Assembly: GCF_030209445.1 (NCBI RefSeq)
Contig: NZ_JARVSD010000009.1
Coordinates: forward strand, 62,001 to 126,000
Length of the DNA stretch: 64,000 nt
Source: Promicromonospora sp. MEB111
GTDB lineage: Bacteria > Actinomycetota > Actinomycetes > Actinomycetales > Cellulomonadaceae
Reading direction: 5' to 3'
In this document: one piece after another, positions 16,272-24,270 of the stretch
Layout: every line of letters begins with the position of its first letter
Position numbering within the stretch: the stretch's first letter is position 1
Position numbers and translations under genes: made by a program
Notes under the pieces: model-generated
Told to the model about the DNA's origin: nothing
The model's input: only the letters and a program-made list of their open reading frames with translations
The model's database searches: none

Positions 16272-17375
16272 ATGACCACCACTGTTTCCAACCAGACCGC
16301 CGACCGTCTCCAGCTGGCGATCGAGAAGATCGTCGACCCCGGCATCATCGGGCTGTCGGTCCGCGTCAACAACGAGCAGGGTGAGTGGGTCGGCACCGCC
16401 GGGGCGGGCGGGAACGTGAAGCCGCCTGCCGACGGGCACATCCGGATCGGCAGCAACACCAAGACCTTCACCGCGACCCTCGTGCTTCAACTCGTGGCCG
16501 AGGACAGGATCGGCCTGGACGACCCGGTCTCGGACCACCTGCCCGAGTTCGGGATCGACCAGCGGATCACGGTGCGGATGCTGCTCCAGCAGACCAGCGG
16601 CCTGTTCAACTTCACCGGCGAGGTCTACGAGGACGGCTCGATCGTGTTCGGCATCCCCATCCCTTACGGCCCCAACGGCAAGGAGTGGCTGGACAACCGG
16701 TTCAAGACCTACCGGCCACAGGAACTGGTCGAACTCGCGCTGTCCAAGCCTGCGCGGTTCGAGCCCGGAGCGGGCTGGAGCTATTCCAACACCAACTACG
16801 TCCTGGCTCGCCTGCTTGTCGAGAAGGTCACCGGTCGTACCGTTACCGAGGAGATGCAGCGGTTGATCCTGACCCCGCTCGGCATGTCGCACACCGTGGT
16901 CCCGGATGACGCGGAGATCGCTGAGCCGCACGCCCACGCCTACTACCGGTACGACGAGGACGGCGAGCCGCGCACGGTCGACATCACCCGCCAGAATCCC
17001 TCCTGGGTCTCTGCCGGCGGCGACATGATCTCGACCACCGAGGACCTTCACACGTTCATCGCCGCGCTCACCGGCGGCAAGCTCCTCCCGGACGAACTGC
17101 GCGAGGAGATGTTCACCCCACGTGCGACGGGCATCCCGAACATGGACTACGGGCTGGGGGTGTTCGTGCTGACCACCGACGACGGTGCCACCGTGATCTC
17201 CCACAACGGCGCCGCGGTGGGCCACGCGGCGCTCATGTACGCCACCCCCGACGGGTCCAAGACCCTGACCGCCGCGCTGAACTGCGTGGACGACGCGAAC
17301 CTCACCGTCGCCGCGGCGTTCCAGGGCGCCCAGCAGCGCCTCCTCAACGAGGTATTCGGCAGCAGGCCCGCGTAG
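16272..17375 (+). CDS. serine hydrolase, beta-lactamase / D-Ala-D-Ala carboxypeptidase (class C-like) family
   Basis: 367 residues from ATG 16272 with AAGGAG nine bases upstream. Catalytic motifs are in order: S61-N-T-K64 (SxxK), Y171-S-N173 (YxN) and H311-N-G313 (HxG, the KTG equivalent). There is no signal peptide, so unlike true penicillin-binding proteins it probably acts in the cytosol as an esterase or peptidase of the beta-lactamase-related family. It is followed 110 bases later on the same strand by a MerR regulator, which may control it. Confidence 0.88.
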   Translation: MTTTVSNQTADRLQLAIEKIVDPGIIGLSVRVNNEQGEWVGTAGAGGNVKPPADGHIRIGSNTKTFTATLVLQLVAEDRIGLDDPVSDHLPEFGIDQRITVRMLLQQTSGLFNFTGEVYEDGSIVFGIPIPYGPNGKEWLDNRFKTYRPQELVELALSKPARFEPGAGWSYSNTNYVLARLLVEKVTGRTVTEEMQRLILTPLGMSHTVVPDDAEIAEPHAHAYYRYDEDGEPRTVDITRQNPSWVSAGGDMISTTEDLHTFIAALTGGKLLPDELREEMFTPRATGIPNMDYGLGVFVLTTDDGATVISHNGAAVGHAALMYATPDGSKTLTAALNCVDDANLTVAAAFQGAQQRLLNEVFGSRPA

Positions 17376-17391
17376 ACCAAGAGAACCGTCG

Positions 17392-17420
17392 CCGCGCCGA
17401 GCTCGCCGAGCCCGGCGCGG
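17392..17420 (+). terminator. hairpin after the serine hydrolase gene
   Basis: CCGCGCCG (17392-17399) pairs with CGGCGCGG (17413-17420), 17 bases after the stop codon. Confidence 0.6.
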
Positions 17421-17485
17421 CCGGTCCCCGCACCCCGCAGTGGCACACGCGATCAGCGCCCCCGGACACTTGGCAGGATGAGCAG

Positions 17486-18271
17486 ATGCACAACGGAGTC
17501 ACGATCGGCCAGGCAGCCGCGTTCGTTGGCATCACGATCAAGACGGTCCGGCATTATCACAAGCTCGGCCTGGTCACCGAACCCCAACGCGACGGCTCCG
17601 GATACCGGCGGTACGGATCGGACGACCTGCTCAGGCTGGTGCAAGTCCGGACCCTGGCCGCCGCCGGGGTACCGCTGGCCGAGATCGGACCCCTGCTCGA
17701 CGCCGACTCCGCGCTGTTCGCCTCCGCGCTCGTCCAGGTCGAACGACGGCTCGACGAACACATCGCGGAACTGACCGCGCGGCGCGCCATGCTGCACCGC
17801 CTCGCCGACGGCGACCGGGCACTGCTGCCCGACCGCGCCGTGGCCCTGCTGGACCGGATGCTCGGCCTTGGATACTCCGAGGACGAGGTTGCGGCCACCA
17901 GGGAGGGCTGGGTGCTGGCACGGGCTCTGGTCCCCGAAGGCTTCGACGACTACCTCGCCCAGTTCGAGCACGCCCTGCAAGACACCAGGCTCATCGCCCT
18001 GACCAGGCGCATCGCCGAAGCCGCGACCTGGGAAGCGGACGACCCCCGCATCGACCGTCTCGCCGCCGATGCGGCCGACCACTACCTGGCCGACCCCGCA
18101 CTGCTCAAGACCGTCACCAGCATGCAGGCACGGACCGACACCGCGCCCCGGTACGCGATGATCGCCCGCCACGGAGACAAGCCGACACCGGCCATGGCGC
18201 GACTGTCCGCACTCTTCGAGTCCAGACTCCGCGCCGCCGGCATCCGCATCCCGAGGTCCGACCCCCGTTGA
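17486..18271 (+). CDS. MerR-family transcriptional regulator
   Basis: 261 residues from ATG 17486. The N-terminal MerR winged helix is clear (TIGQAAAFVGITIKTVRHYHKLGLV and GYRRYGSDDLLRLVQVRTL), then the dimerisation coiled coil (VERRLDEHIAELTARRAMLHRL). The C-terminal 130 residues have no cysteine cluster, so it is not a metal sensor; a TipA-like or other drug/effector domain is more likely. It follows the serine hydrolase and may regulate it. Confidence 0.9.
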   Translation: MHNGVTIGQAAAFVGITIKTVRHYHKLGLVTEPQRDGSGYRRYGSDDLLRLVQVRTLAAAGVPLAEIGPLLDADSALFASALVQVERRLDEHIAELTARRAMLHRLADGDRALLPDRAVALLDRMLGLGYSEDEVAATREGWVLARALVPEGFDDYLAQFEHALQDTRLIALTRRIAEAATWEADDPRIDRLAADAADHYLADPALLKTVTSMQARTDTAPRYAMIARHGDKPTPAMARLSALFESRLRAAGIRIPRSDPR

Positions 18272-18367
18272 CGGCGAAGCGAATCGGCCACTTCCACGTC
18301 GATGCTCGCAAACGCAGAGGAGACAAACCAAGTGCCGGGCCGTAGCGTGCGCAGCCTGCACGACCAA

Positions 18368-18403
18368 GGCCCGGCCGAGACCCTGTTGAGGGTCGGCCGG
18401 GCC
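18368..18403. terminator. terminator between merR and the small membrane protein
   Basis: GGCCCGGCCG and CGGCCGGGCC pair perfectly, with ACCC/GGGT extending the stem inward. It lies between a plus-strand stop (18271) and a minus-strand stop (18417). Confidence 0.7.
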
Positions 18404-18416
18404 CCGATGGTCGCGG

Positions 18417-18566
18417 TTATGTTCTGGTACGTCGCGCAAGCCCGACGATCAGGCTGATCACAAGAACGGCCACGCCGATCCAGATCAGGAACTGACCGAT
18501 CTCGGTCGCGACTCCCAGGATCACGAGCACGACTCCGATGATGATGAGGATGAGCCAGGACGGCAT
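18417..18566 (-). CDS. small two-helix membrane protein
   Basis: 49 residues from ATG 18566 behind AAGGAGG. It is almost wholly hydrophobic: LILIIIGVVLVILGV and FLIWIGVAVLVISLIVGL form two membrane helices around a short TEIGQ turn, with a basic RRTRT end. Proteins of this type accompany stress genes such as csbD in actinomycetes; the csbD-like gene here lies 375 bases away on the other strand. No function is known. Confidence 0.75.
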   Translation of the reverse strand: MPSWLILIIIGVVLVILGVATEIGQFLIWIGVAVLVISLIVGLARRTRT

Positions 18567-18741
18567 ACCTAACCTCCTTGTCGTGGCGACGCGGTGCGCG
18601 CCGACCCACAACTCGACATTCGCCCCGTTCGTGCCCACTCGCACCTTCAGGACAATTCTCAGCACTGCTCTCACCAGGAGGGCGGGCTCGACGAGCGAGT
18701 GACCGGCGTCCGGGTCACGGTGGAAGAACCCGAGAGAGCCG

Positions 18742-18885
18742 ATGCTCCTGGCCGGCAGCATGAAGTCCGTCGACGTCCCGGTGCGTACGGCGTACAACCA
18801 GTGGACGCAGTCCGAGCGGTTCAAGGAGTTCATCGAGGAGCGCGGGGGCGAGACCGGCTCCTGGCGCGGAAGCGTCCACCGAGCG
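18742..18885 (+). pseudogene. SRPBCC/cyclase-dehydrase gene with internal deletion
   Basis: The frame starts MLLAGSMKSVDVPVRTAYNQW, the first strand and helix of an SRPBCC (polyketide cyclase/dehydrase) domain, and passes without a break into SERFKEFIEERGGETGSWRG, the last helix and tail of the same family. About 100 residues between them, which form the ligand cavity, are missing. The junction lies at about 18808-18812. The frame then runs on without meaning towards csbD. Not a working protein. Confidence 0.65.
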
Positions 18886-18940
18886 GGTCCGAGACTCGGT
18901 TCCTCCTACCGGGGGAACCTCGAGAGAGAGGAAGACGACG

Positions 18941-19114
18941 ATGGGCGCCGAGGACAAGGCCAAGATTGCGGCCGAGAAGGTGGCAGGAAAGGCGAAGGAG
19001 GGTGCCGGCAAGGTCACCGGTGACGACGACCTGGTCGCCGAGGGCAAGGCCGAACAGGCCAAGGCGGAGCTCAAGGACGCCGCCGAGCACGCGAAGGACG
19101 CGTTCAAGAAGTAG
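18941..19114 (+). CDS. CsbD-family stress protein
   Basis: 57 residues from ATG 18941 with GAGAGGAA upstream. The sequence is highly charged and repetitive, with KIAAEKVAGKAKEGAGKVTGDDDL and AEGKAEQAKAELKDAAEHAKD, the duplicated pattern of CsbD-like proteins, which are induced by general stress in Bacillus and actinomycetes. It is cytosolic and predicted to be an all-helical or partly disordered protein of unknown action. The gene follows a deleted SRPBCC gene and lies at the 3' edge of the gas vesicle operon, converging with it. Confidence 0.88.
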   Translation: MGAEDKAKIAAEKVAGKAKEGAGKVTGDDDLVAEGKAEQAKAELKDAAEHAKDAFKK

Positions 19115-19128
19115 TGCCTTCCACGGAC

Positions 19129-19938
19129 CTACCCCGCCTGGTCGTCGCCTGAGTCGCCGGCCAGAAGGGGAGACAGTCCGAGCACGTCGGCGAAGGAGTA
19201 CGGCGGCCACGGCCCGAGGAACCGGATCCGTGCCGCCGGCTCCTCGTCCTGGACGGCCGCCAGGACGAGGCCGACCTCGTCCACCGAGTCGGCGGGCACC
19301 AGCAGCGAGACGGAGAGGACCAGGGCGGTTCCTGGCTCGGGACGTGCTCGCAGGTTCTCGTCGAGGTCTTCGCTGGCTCCCTCCAGACGCTGGAGGTAGT
19401 CGGCGTACCGGTCGCGCGCGGTTGCCGCGGTGATGTCCCGCTCCAGGTGATCGAGGCGCTTGTGCAGCAACCGCTGGACTCCCGGTGAACGTCCCTCCAG
19501 CTCGCTCCGCGCCGCGACGACCTCCGGGTGGTTCTCGGCGACCAGGTGATTGTCCAGTCCGATCTCGACGCGCAGCTCGACCCGCCCCTGCAGGGCCGCA
19601 AGACGGGCGCGCAGCGGGTCCGCGTGAGATGTGAGCCAGTCCAGGAGTCGTTGTCGCGCGGTGACCTGCACGGTCGGCGCGACGATCACGTTGAAGCTGG
19701 CGGGGAGCACTGTGCCGACGCTCCGCCAGACTTGTTCGACGACAGTGCTGTGCTCGACGACCCAGCGTTCGACGTCGGCGTCCGCACCCTGGAACGGCCC
19801 GCCGTCGTGTTCGTGCACGACGGCGGTCATGCCCTCGACACCGGTGACCGCACGCAGCGGGGCCCCGGCGATCCCGGTGCCCAGATCATCTGGCTCGGCG
19901 ATCGCGATCCCGTAGAGGTAGAGCCGGTCGGCGGTCAT
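19129..19938 (-). CDS. gvpL: gas vesicle protein GvpL/GvpF
   Basis: 269 residues. The start LYLYGIAIAEPDDLG and the later VLPASFNVIV, RVELRVEIGL and RIRFLGPWPPYSFADV are the standard blocks of the GvpF/GvpL family, minor shell or assembly proteins that interact with GvpA. It is the last gene of the operon and overlaps the gvpK stop by 4 bases. A second GvpF/L-type gene lies at 21983; calling this one L and that one F follows gene order in Streptomyces and is provisional. Confidence 0.9.
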   Translation of the reverse strand: MTADRLYLYGIAIAEPDDLGTGIAGAPLRAVTGVEGMTAVVHEHDGGPFQGADADVERWVVEHSTVVEQVWRSVGTVLPASFNVIVAPTVQVTARQRLLDWLTSHADPLRARLAALQGRVELRVEIGLDNHLVAENHPEVVAARSELEGRSPGVQRLLHKRLDHLERDITAATARDRYADYLQRLEGASEDLDENLRARPEPGTALVLSVSLLVPADSVDEVGLVLAAVQDEEPAARIRFLGPWPPYSFADVLGLSPLLAGDSGDDQAG

Positions 19939-20252
19939 GGGGGCTCACGCCCGGGCTCTCGGACCCATCGTGTCGGGTTGGCAAGCTGGTCGACGAGGTC
20001 ACCCACGAGGTCGTCCAGTCCACGTCTCAGGTCCGCGACCGACGCCGCGAGCCCGTGATCGTCCTTGATCTGCTCGATCGCGCTGTCGAGGTCCAGCAGT
20101 GCCTGGCCAAGTCGCTCCTGCTCGGCCTCGGTCAGCTCGCCGCCCTCGAGACGCCGGATCGCCTGGCTCTCCAAGGCTTCCTCGATGACCTCCACCAGGG
20201 TGACCACGAGGGTGAGCAGCCCGTTCTTGAGGCTCGTCTCATCGACCTGCAT
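19935..20252 (-). CDS. gvpK: gas vesicle protein GvpK
   Basis: 105 residues from ATG 20252 behind GGGAGG. LKNGLLTLVVTLVEVIEEALESQAIRRLEGGELTE-like sequence is diagnostic for GvpK (LKNGLLTLVVTLVEVIEE, then QAIRRLEGG), followed by LGQALLDLDSAIEQIK. GvpK is required for gas vesicle formation and probably acts in assembly. It overlaps the PH-fused GvpA/J gene by 14 bases and gvpL by 4, so it is translated in a coupled array. Confidence 0.93.
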   Translation of the reverse strand: MQVDETSLKNGLLTLVVTLVEVIEEALESQAIRRLEGGELTEAEQERLGQALLDLDSAIEQIKDDHGLAASVADLRRGLDDLVGDLVDQLANPTRWVREPGREPP

Positions 20253-20889
20253 CGTCGCCTCCCGGAGTGGTGGGACCGGGCCGGCCGGCATCGACCCGCC
20301 ACCCGGAGATCTGCGCTCGCAGCGCGTCGTGGAGCCGCCGCGGGTCAGCCGCGGACAGCCGCGCGTGGTCGTCACGGACGGCCACGTGCACCCGCGTGCG
20401 GTCCGGTCCGCCGACGCTCTTCTCGGTGCGCAGACCAACCGCGGACACGTCCTCCAGCCGGGCCTGCCAGAGCACCTCGGGCGGGTCGGAACGCCAGACC
20501 AGGAGCCGCCGGGAGGTCAGGATGACGGTCCCCGGCCGCCAGCTCCGGTACGGCTCCTCCTGCAGGTGTCCGCCGGCCATGCGCACGACGACCTCCTCGT
20601 CGTCCGCGAGCATGGCGTCGGGCGCGAGCGCGTGGCGCGCCGACAGGCGGGTCTGCTCGTCCCAGTCCTGCATCAGACCGTGCTCGAGCATCGTCTCGAT
20701 CCCGGCCACGGCGGCCCGCAGGCTGACGCCGATGAGTGGGACGTCCGCCACGGTGATGACGAGGTCGAGATCGAGGTAGACCCCCTTGTCGAGCATGACG
20801 TCCAGGAGGTCCGGCAGGGTCGCGCGCAGATCGTGCGTTGGTTGCATCCCGACCGAGCGGAGGGCGACCGCCCGAGGGTCGGCAGTCAT
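20239..20889 (-). CDS. GvpA/J-family gas vesicle protein fused to a PH-like domain
   Basis: 216 residues. Positions 22-72 (LPDLLDVMLDKGVYLDLDLV, then ADVPLIGVSLRAAVAGIE) are the GvpA/J/M core that forms or nucleates the shell wall. Positions 95-205 form a separate domain with GTVILTSRRLLVWR, the beta-strand pattern of bacterial PH/GRAM-like domains, ending in a helix. GvpJ and GvpS relatives are usually short, and I do not recall this fusion as a described gas vesicle component. It overlaps its neighbours by 4 and 14 bases. Its place in the gene order matches gvpS of Streptomyces. Confidence 0.82.
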   Translation of the reverse strand: MTADPRAVALRSVGMQPTHDLRATLPDLLDVMLDKGVYLDLDLVITVADVPLIGVSLRAAVAGIETMLEHGLMQDWDEQTRLSARHALAPDAMLADDEEVVVRMAGGHLQEEPYRSWRPGTVILTSRRLLVWRSDPPEVLWQARLEDVSAVGLRTEKSVGGPDRTRVHVAVRDDHARLSAADPRRLHDALRAQISGWRVDAGRPGPTTPGGDDAGR

Positions 20890-21368
20890 GACGACGCCTC
20901 GGAGTCCCGCCGTGGGGCCCGTGCCGGTTTGCGGGCCGGGCGGTCCTGCTCCTCGATGACGCCGTCGCCGTCATCTTCCGTGCTGCTCAGCTCGGCGTGG
21001 TCGTGCGTGCGCTCGGCGAGGGCGCTGCGCCAGCCGCACCACGGGCAGACGTCCTCGAGCAGCTGTGAGCGTGGGGACGACTTGCCGCACTTCGGGCACG
21101 TCTCCTTCTGCTCGATCGCGCGCCGCCAGGCGAGCGTCTCGGTGTTGGTCCCGGCCGGGAACTCCAGCCCGTAGCGCGCGGCGGTCTCGAAGGAGGCAAG
21201 CGCCGCTCGGATCCGGATCCCCAGCAGCTCCACGCCGGCAACCGAGACCATGATGTCGGCATTGACGACGAGACCTTTGTCGAGCAGGGTCTCGATCACG
21301 TTGACGAGCGCCCCCTCGTCGCGTCGCGGCTCCATCGAGCGGCCATGGCCGCCGCCGACCACACTCAT
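20886..21368 (-). CDS. GvpJ/A-family gas vesicle protein with C-terminal zinc ribbon
   Basis: 160 residues from ATG 21368, GGAGG upstream. Residues 18-68 are the GvpA/J core (VIETLLDKGLVVNADIMVSV, AGVELLGIRIRAALASFE). A linker leads to C91-P-K-C94 and C108-P-W-C111, a four-cysteine zinc ribbon, and a charged disordered tail. In halophile and Streptomyces clusters GvpJ is a minor wall protein that starts or shapes the conical tips. The zinc ribbon suggests an added protein- or nucleic-acid-binding role, which is inference. Confidence 0.85.
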   Translation of the reverse strand: MSVVGGGHGRSMEPRRDEGALVNVIETLLDKGLVVNADIMVSVAGVELLGIRIRAALASFETAARYGLEFPAGTNTETLAWRRAIEQKETCPKCGKSSPRSQLLEDVCPWCGWRSALAERTHDHAELSSTEDDGDGVIEEQDRPARKPARAPRRDSEASS

Positions 21369-21429
21369 GCCCGGTCACCTCCTTCGCCCCGACGCCTCGG
21401 CCCGAAAGGCGGTCCATTGTCGAGCAGTG

Positions 21430-21732
21430 TCACCCGTCGTCGGTGCTGCCGCGGACGTAACGCGCCTGGCGCCGGTAGCCGACCAGCTCGCCGTCCTCGT
21501 CGAGCTGTACCTCGTACTCCGCCATGACGTCCGCCGTGCTCGGGACGTGCGGGTCCTCGACGGCTTCGATGACGACGGTGAACGCGTCGTTCTCCGAGTG
21601 GATCCCCACGACACTCTCGAGCTTGCGGCCGGTGAGCCCGGCGAGCTGCTCGACGGCCTTGCGGGCCGCACGGGTGGCCGTGAGGCGCGACGGTCGCTCG
21701 GCCTCGTCGGCCCGCGTGTCGGCGTCATCCAT
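21430..21732 (-). CDS. gvpO: gas vesicle protein GvpO
   Basis: 100 residues. AARKAVEQLAGLTGRKLESVVGI followed by WTVVIE-like FTVVIEAVEDPHVPSTADVMAEYEV and YRRQARYVRG is the GvpO family, found beside gvpA in actinomycetes and haloarchaea and required for vesicle synthesis, possibly as a regulator of gvpA expression. The start overlaps the gvpG stop by 8 bases. Confidence 0.92.
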   Translation of the reverse strand: MDDADTRADEAERPSRLTATRAARKAVEQLAGLTGRKLESVVGIHSENDAFTVVIEAVEDPHVPSTADVMAEYEVQLDEDGELVGYRRQARYVRGSTDDG

Positions 21733-21979
21733 CGCGCTCCTCCCTGCTGCGTCGGTTCGCCTCGATGAGGCGTGCTGTCAGCTCCTCTTCCAGCGCATCG
21801 GCACCGTCGTCGTCGAGCTCGCCGTTCTCGCGCGCCATGGCGACCTCCTCGAGCTGCCGCCGCAGAGTCTCGACGTCGTAGTAGCGACGCTCGGCCTCGT
21901 CGAGCACCTGCTGCGCGACCCAGGCCGTGCCTCGAACCGGGGCCAGTGGGAGCGACAGCAGACCGCTGAAGATGCCCAT
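21725..21979 (-). CDS. gvpG: gas vesicle protein GvpG
   Basis: 84 residues. The hydrophobic start GLLSLPLAPVRGTAWVAQQVLDEAERRYYD and a following acidic coiled-coil (LRRQLEEVAMARENGELDDD) are typical GvpG, a small assembly chaperone-like component. It begins 3 bases after the gvpF stop and overlaps gvpO by 8 bases. Confidence 0.92.
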   Translation of the reverse strand: MGIFSGLLSLPLAPVRGTAWVAQQVLDEAERRYYDVETLRRQLEEVAMARENGELDDDGADALEEELTARLIEANRRSREERDG

Positions 21980-21982
21980 GGG

Positions 21983-22708
21983 TCATTCCTCGCCGACGAA
22001 ATCGTACGGAGCCTGCGGTCCGACGAGACGAAAGGTGATGCGGCCGTGGGAACGCGCGGCGAGTCCTTCGAGCGCGGCATCGAACTTCGCCAGCCCGGTA
22101 CGCCGGACGAGCGCGGCGATCTCCACCACGTCGTCGACCAGTCCGGTCTCGTGCTCACGGACATCCACCGCGAACGGTGTGAGCTCGTCGAGAATGTGAG
22201 CGGCGTCGTGTGCCCGCTTGCGGGCGAACCCCCGGACCACGAGCTCGCCCAGGCGGATGCGGGTGTCGTACGTCGCGTCGGTGGGGAGGTCCTGGAGCAG
22301 GGCGCGCAGCTCTGCGACCTCGGCGTCCTCCGCGACAAGCTCGGCGAGCACGGCGTCCTGGACATAGCGCGCCCGGACCGTGAGCTGGGCGAGGCCATCC
22401 AGACGGCGCAGGTCCTCGGCGAGTGCTCCCCGACGATCGACGGGGAACGCCTCAGCCATGGCCTCCTCGTCGAGTACGGCCGTGCCGAACCTCATCGGCA
22501 GGACGGGACGCGCGGCGGCCACGCCGTCGAGGACCGCGGTGTAGGCGCGTATCTCGGCGGGCACCCCGACCACCTCCGCGTCGGGGACCTCGGAGGTGAG
22601 CGCGGCGATCTCGCCGAGGCCGACCAGGTGCACATCGCCTTCGCCGAGCCCCGCCTGCTCGGCGGGCACGTCGGTGTCGGGAAGGACCAGCCCGTAGACG
22701 TACAGCAT
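21983..22708 (-). CDS. gvpF: gas vesicle protein GvpF
   Basis: 241 residues from ATG 22708, chosen because GGAGGAG lies just upstream and GvpF proteins begin with the strand LYVYGLVL; a GTG six codons earlier is possible. RPVLPMRFGTAV and GRITFRLVGPQAPYDFV are the family blocks. GvpF binds GvpA and is needed for early assembly. It follows gvpA by 30 bases and precedes gvpG by 3. Confidence 0.92.
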   Translation of the reverse strand: MLYVYGLVLPDTDVPAEQAGLGEGDVHLVGLGEIAALTSEVPDAEVVGVPAEIRAYTAVLDGVAAARPVLPMRFGTAVLDEEAMAEAFPVDRRGALAEDLRRLDGLAQLTVRARYVQDAVLAELVAEDAEVAELRALLQDLPTDATYDTRIRLGELVVRGFARKRAHDAAHILDELTPFAVDVREHETGLVDDVVEIAALVRRTGLAKFDAALEGLAARSHGRITFRLVGPQAPYDFVGEE

Positions 22709-22738
22709 GGCTCCTCCGTCCGCCACAAGGGATGTCTG

Positions 22739-23227
22739 CTAGGTGTTGCGCGTCCCTGACACGCGCCGGCGGGGCCGACGGTGCTCTCGGTTGCGCGCGG
22801 GGACCTCTACCTCGTCTTCCTCGTCCTGAGACTCGTCCTGGTCGAAGTCCTGGTCCTGCTCTTCGTCAGCGTCCTCGTCCTCGTCCTTGCCGAAGATGGC
22901 ATCCTTGGCGCCCGACAGCACGCCCTTGGTCTTGCTCTTCGCCCCGCTCTCCGAGACGTCCTCCATGAGCTCGGGCAGGTCCCGTCCGCCGGACTGCGCG
23001 AGATCGAGACGGTTGGTCGCCTCGGCGAACCGCAGGTAGGTGTCGACGCTGGCGATGACGATGCGGGCGTCGATGGTGATCAGCTCGATGCCGACGACCG
23101 ACACCCGGATGAAGGCGTCGATCACCATGCCCTTGTCGAGGATGATGGTGATGACGTCAGCCAACGACGAGGACGGCGGGCGCTCGACGTACCCCGTGCT
23201 CCGGGGCCGGGTGCTCACCGTGGTCAT
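22739..23227 (-). CDS. gvpA: major gas vesicle shell protein GvpA with acidic extension
   Basis: 162 residues from ATG 23227. The shell core (about 20-75) reads [40 protein letters not shown] and DTYLRFAEA, the alpha-beta-beta-alpha unit that builds the rigid rib wall of the vesicle. Unlike the roughly 70-residue cyanobacterial GvpA it carries a long tail: a Ser/Lys linker, about 25 mainly Asp/Glu/Gln residues, then a basic Arg-rich end. Long tails also occur in Streptomyces GvpA, but this one is notably acidic. The start overlaps the SRPBCC gene stop by 4 bases. Confidence 0.93.
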   Translation of the reverse strand: MTTVSTRPRSTGYVERPPSSSLADVITIILDKGMVIDAFIRVSVVGIELITIDARIVIASVDTYLRFAEATNRLDLAQSGGRDLPELMEDVSESGAKSKTKGVLSGAKDAIFGKDEDEDADEEQDQDFDQDESQDEEDEVEVPARNREHRRPRRRVSGTRNT

Positions 23228-24219
23228 CGCGATCGCCGCCTGGTCCCGGACTCTTTGTCCTCGTCCACGTCCTCGCCCTCTTCTGCTTCTTCTTCGCCCT
23301 CTTCTTCTTCGGCCTCTTCCTCGCCCTCTTCTTCCTCCTGCTCGTCGCGGTCGGCCCGCTCGTCCTCGACGACCTCCTCGTGGCTCCGAACGATCTCCTC
23401 GTCGTGGATCTCCGCGCGATACCCCTCGTCTTCCTCGGGATGCAGGACGGACTCGGTCATGACGTGGTGCACGAAGAACTTGAGCTCCAGACGTACCCGC
23501 CGGTTCACGGCCCGCCAGATGTTCGCGGTCTTCTCCACGAACCCGTCCGGGTAGTACGCGACGACGATGACGAGACGCGTGAGCTCTTCGCCGAGCGGGT
23601 GGAACGTCACGACCCCGCTCAGGTGCCCCTTCTCCCCGGTGGAGCTCCAGGCGACGCGCCGATCCGGCACCTGGTCCGTGATCACGGTCTCCCACTGGCG
23701 ATGGGACCAGAGCACCTTGCCCCTGAGCTGCACCTCACCCGAGTCCTCGTCGAGCTCCGTGTGCTCGACCTTCTTCATGAACTCGGGCCACTTCTCGTAC
23801 GAGGTCCACGCGTTGAAGACGACCTCGACCGGGGCTCCGACGTCGATGGACTCGACGATGTTGTTGAAGTCGAACGTGCCGCCGTCTCCGTCTCCGCCGC
23901 CGTTCCCGCCACCGAAGACTCCGGTGACCTTCTCCTTGACACCGGCGACGGCGGCGGACAGCCCCGCCTTGGCCGGCGACGCGCCCTGCGCGAGCTCTTC
24001 GGCGCCCTTTGCGGCGGCGGCCGCCTTGGCCCCGCCGGCATCTGCGCCGGACCCGTTCGCGTACTGGGTGAGGCGGTCGGTCAACCCACCGACCTTGTCC
24101 GTCAGGTTGTCGACTGCATGGTTGGCAAGTGACTTGACGTAGTTTCCAGCCGATTCCCGGAGTGCAGCCAATGGTTGCGGACCGGCGTCAGCCTTGGTGT
24201 CGGACGACGTGTTGTCCAT
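23224..24219 (-). CDS. SRPBCC (cyclase/dehydrase) protein of the gas vesicle operon with poly-Glu tail
   Basis: 331 residues from ATG 24219 behind AAGGAG. Residues 1-110 are an Ala/Gly-rich helical part; about 120-255 form an SRPBCC fold ([26 protein letters not shown], later [16 protein letters not shown] and [12 protein letters not shown]). The last 70 residues are dominated by Glu in a nine-residue repeat of EEEEGEEEA type. SRPBCC proteins often accompany actinomycete gvp genes; their role is not settled. It lies between the first operon gene and gvpA, coupled to gvpA. Confidence 0.85.
   Translation of the reverse strand: MDNTSSDTKADAGPQPLAALRESAGNYVKSLANHAVDNLTDKVGGLTDRLTQYANGSGADAGGAKAAAAAKGAEELAQGASPAKAGLSAAVAGVKEKVTGVFGGGNGGGDGDGGTFDFNNIVESIDVGAPVEVVFNAWTSYEKWPEFMKKVEHTELDEDSGEVQLRGKVLWSHRQWETVITDQVPDRRVAWSSTGEKGHLSGVVTFHPLGEELTRLVIVVAYYPDGFVEKTANIWRAVNRRVRLELKFFVHHVMTESVLHPEEDEGYRAEIHDEEIVRSHEEVVEDERADRDEQEEEEGEEEAEEEEGEEEAEEGEDVDEDKESGTRRRSR
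23273..23343 (-). repeat. in-frame Glu-rich tandem repeat
   Basis: Two to three copies of a 27-30 base unit containing GCCCTCTTCTTC (plus-strand reading) encode EEEEGEEEA-type repeats in the tail of the SRPBCC protein. Slippage could change the copy number without a frameshift. Confidence 0.7.
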
Positions 24220-24270
24220 GGGAGTTGCTCCTTCCCGGCGCCGCAGCCGCACGGTGCCGAGTTCGTCGAA

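Noticed and set aside
19129-19938. Two GvpF/L genes as a sign of two gas vesicle clusters
   Set aside because: All gvp genes are on one strand with overlaps or short gaps, so one operon with separate gvpF and gvpL explains them, as in Streptomyces.
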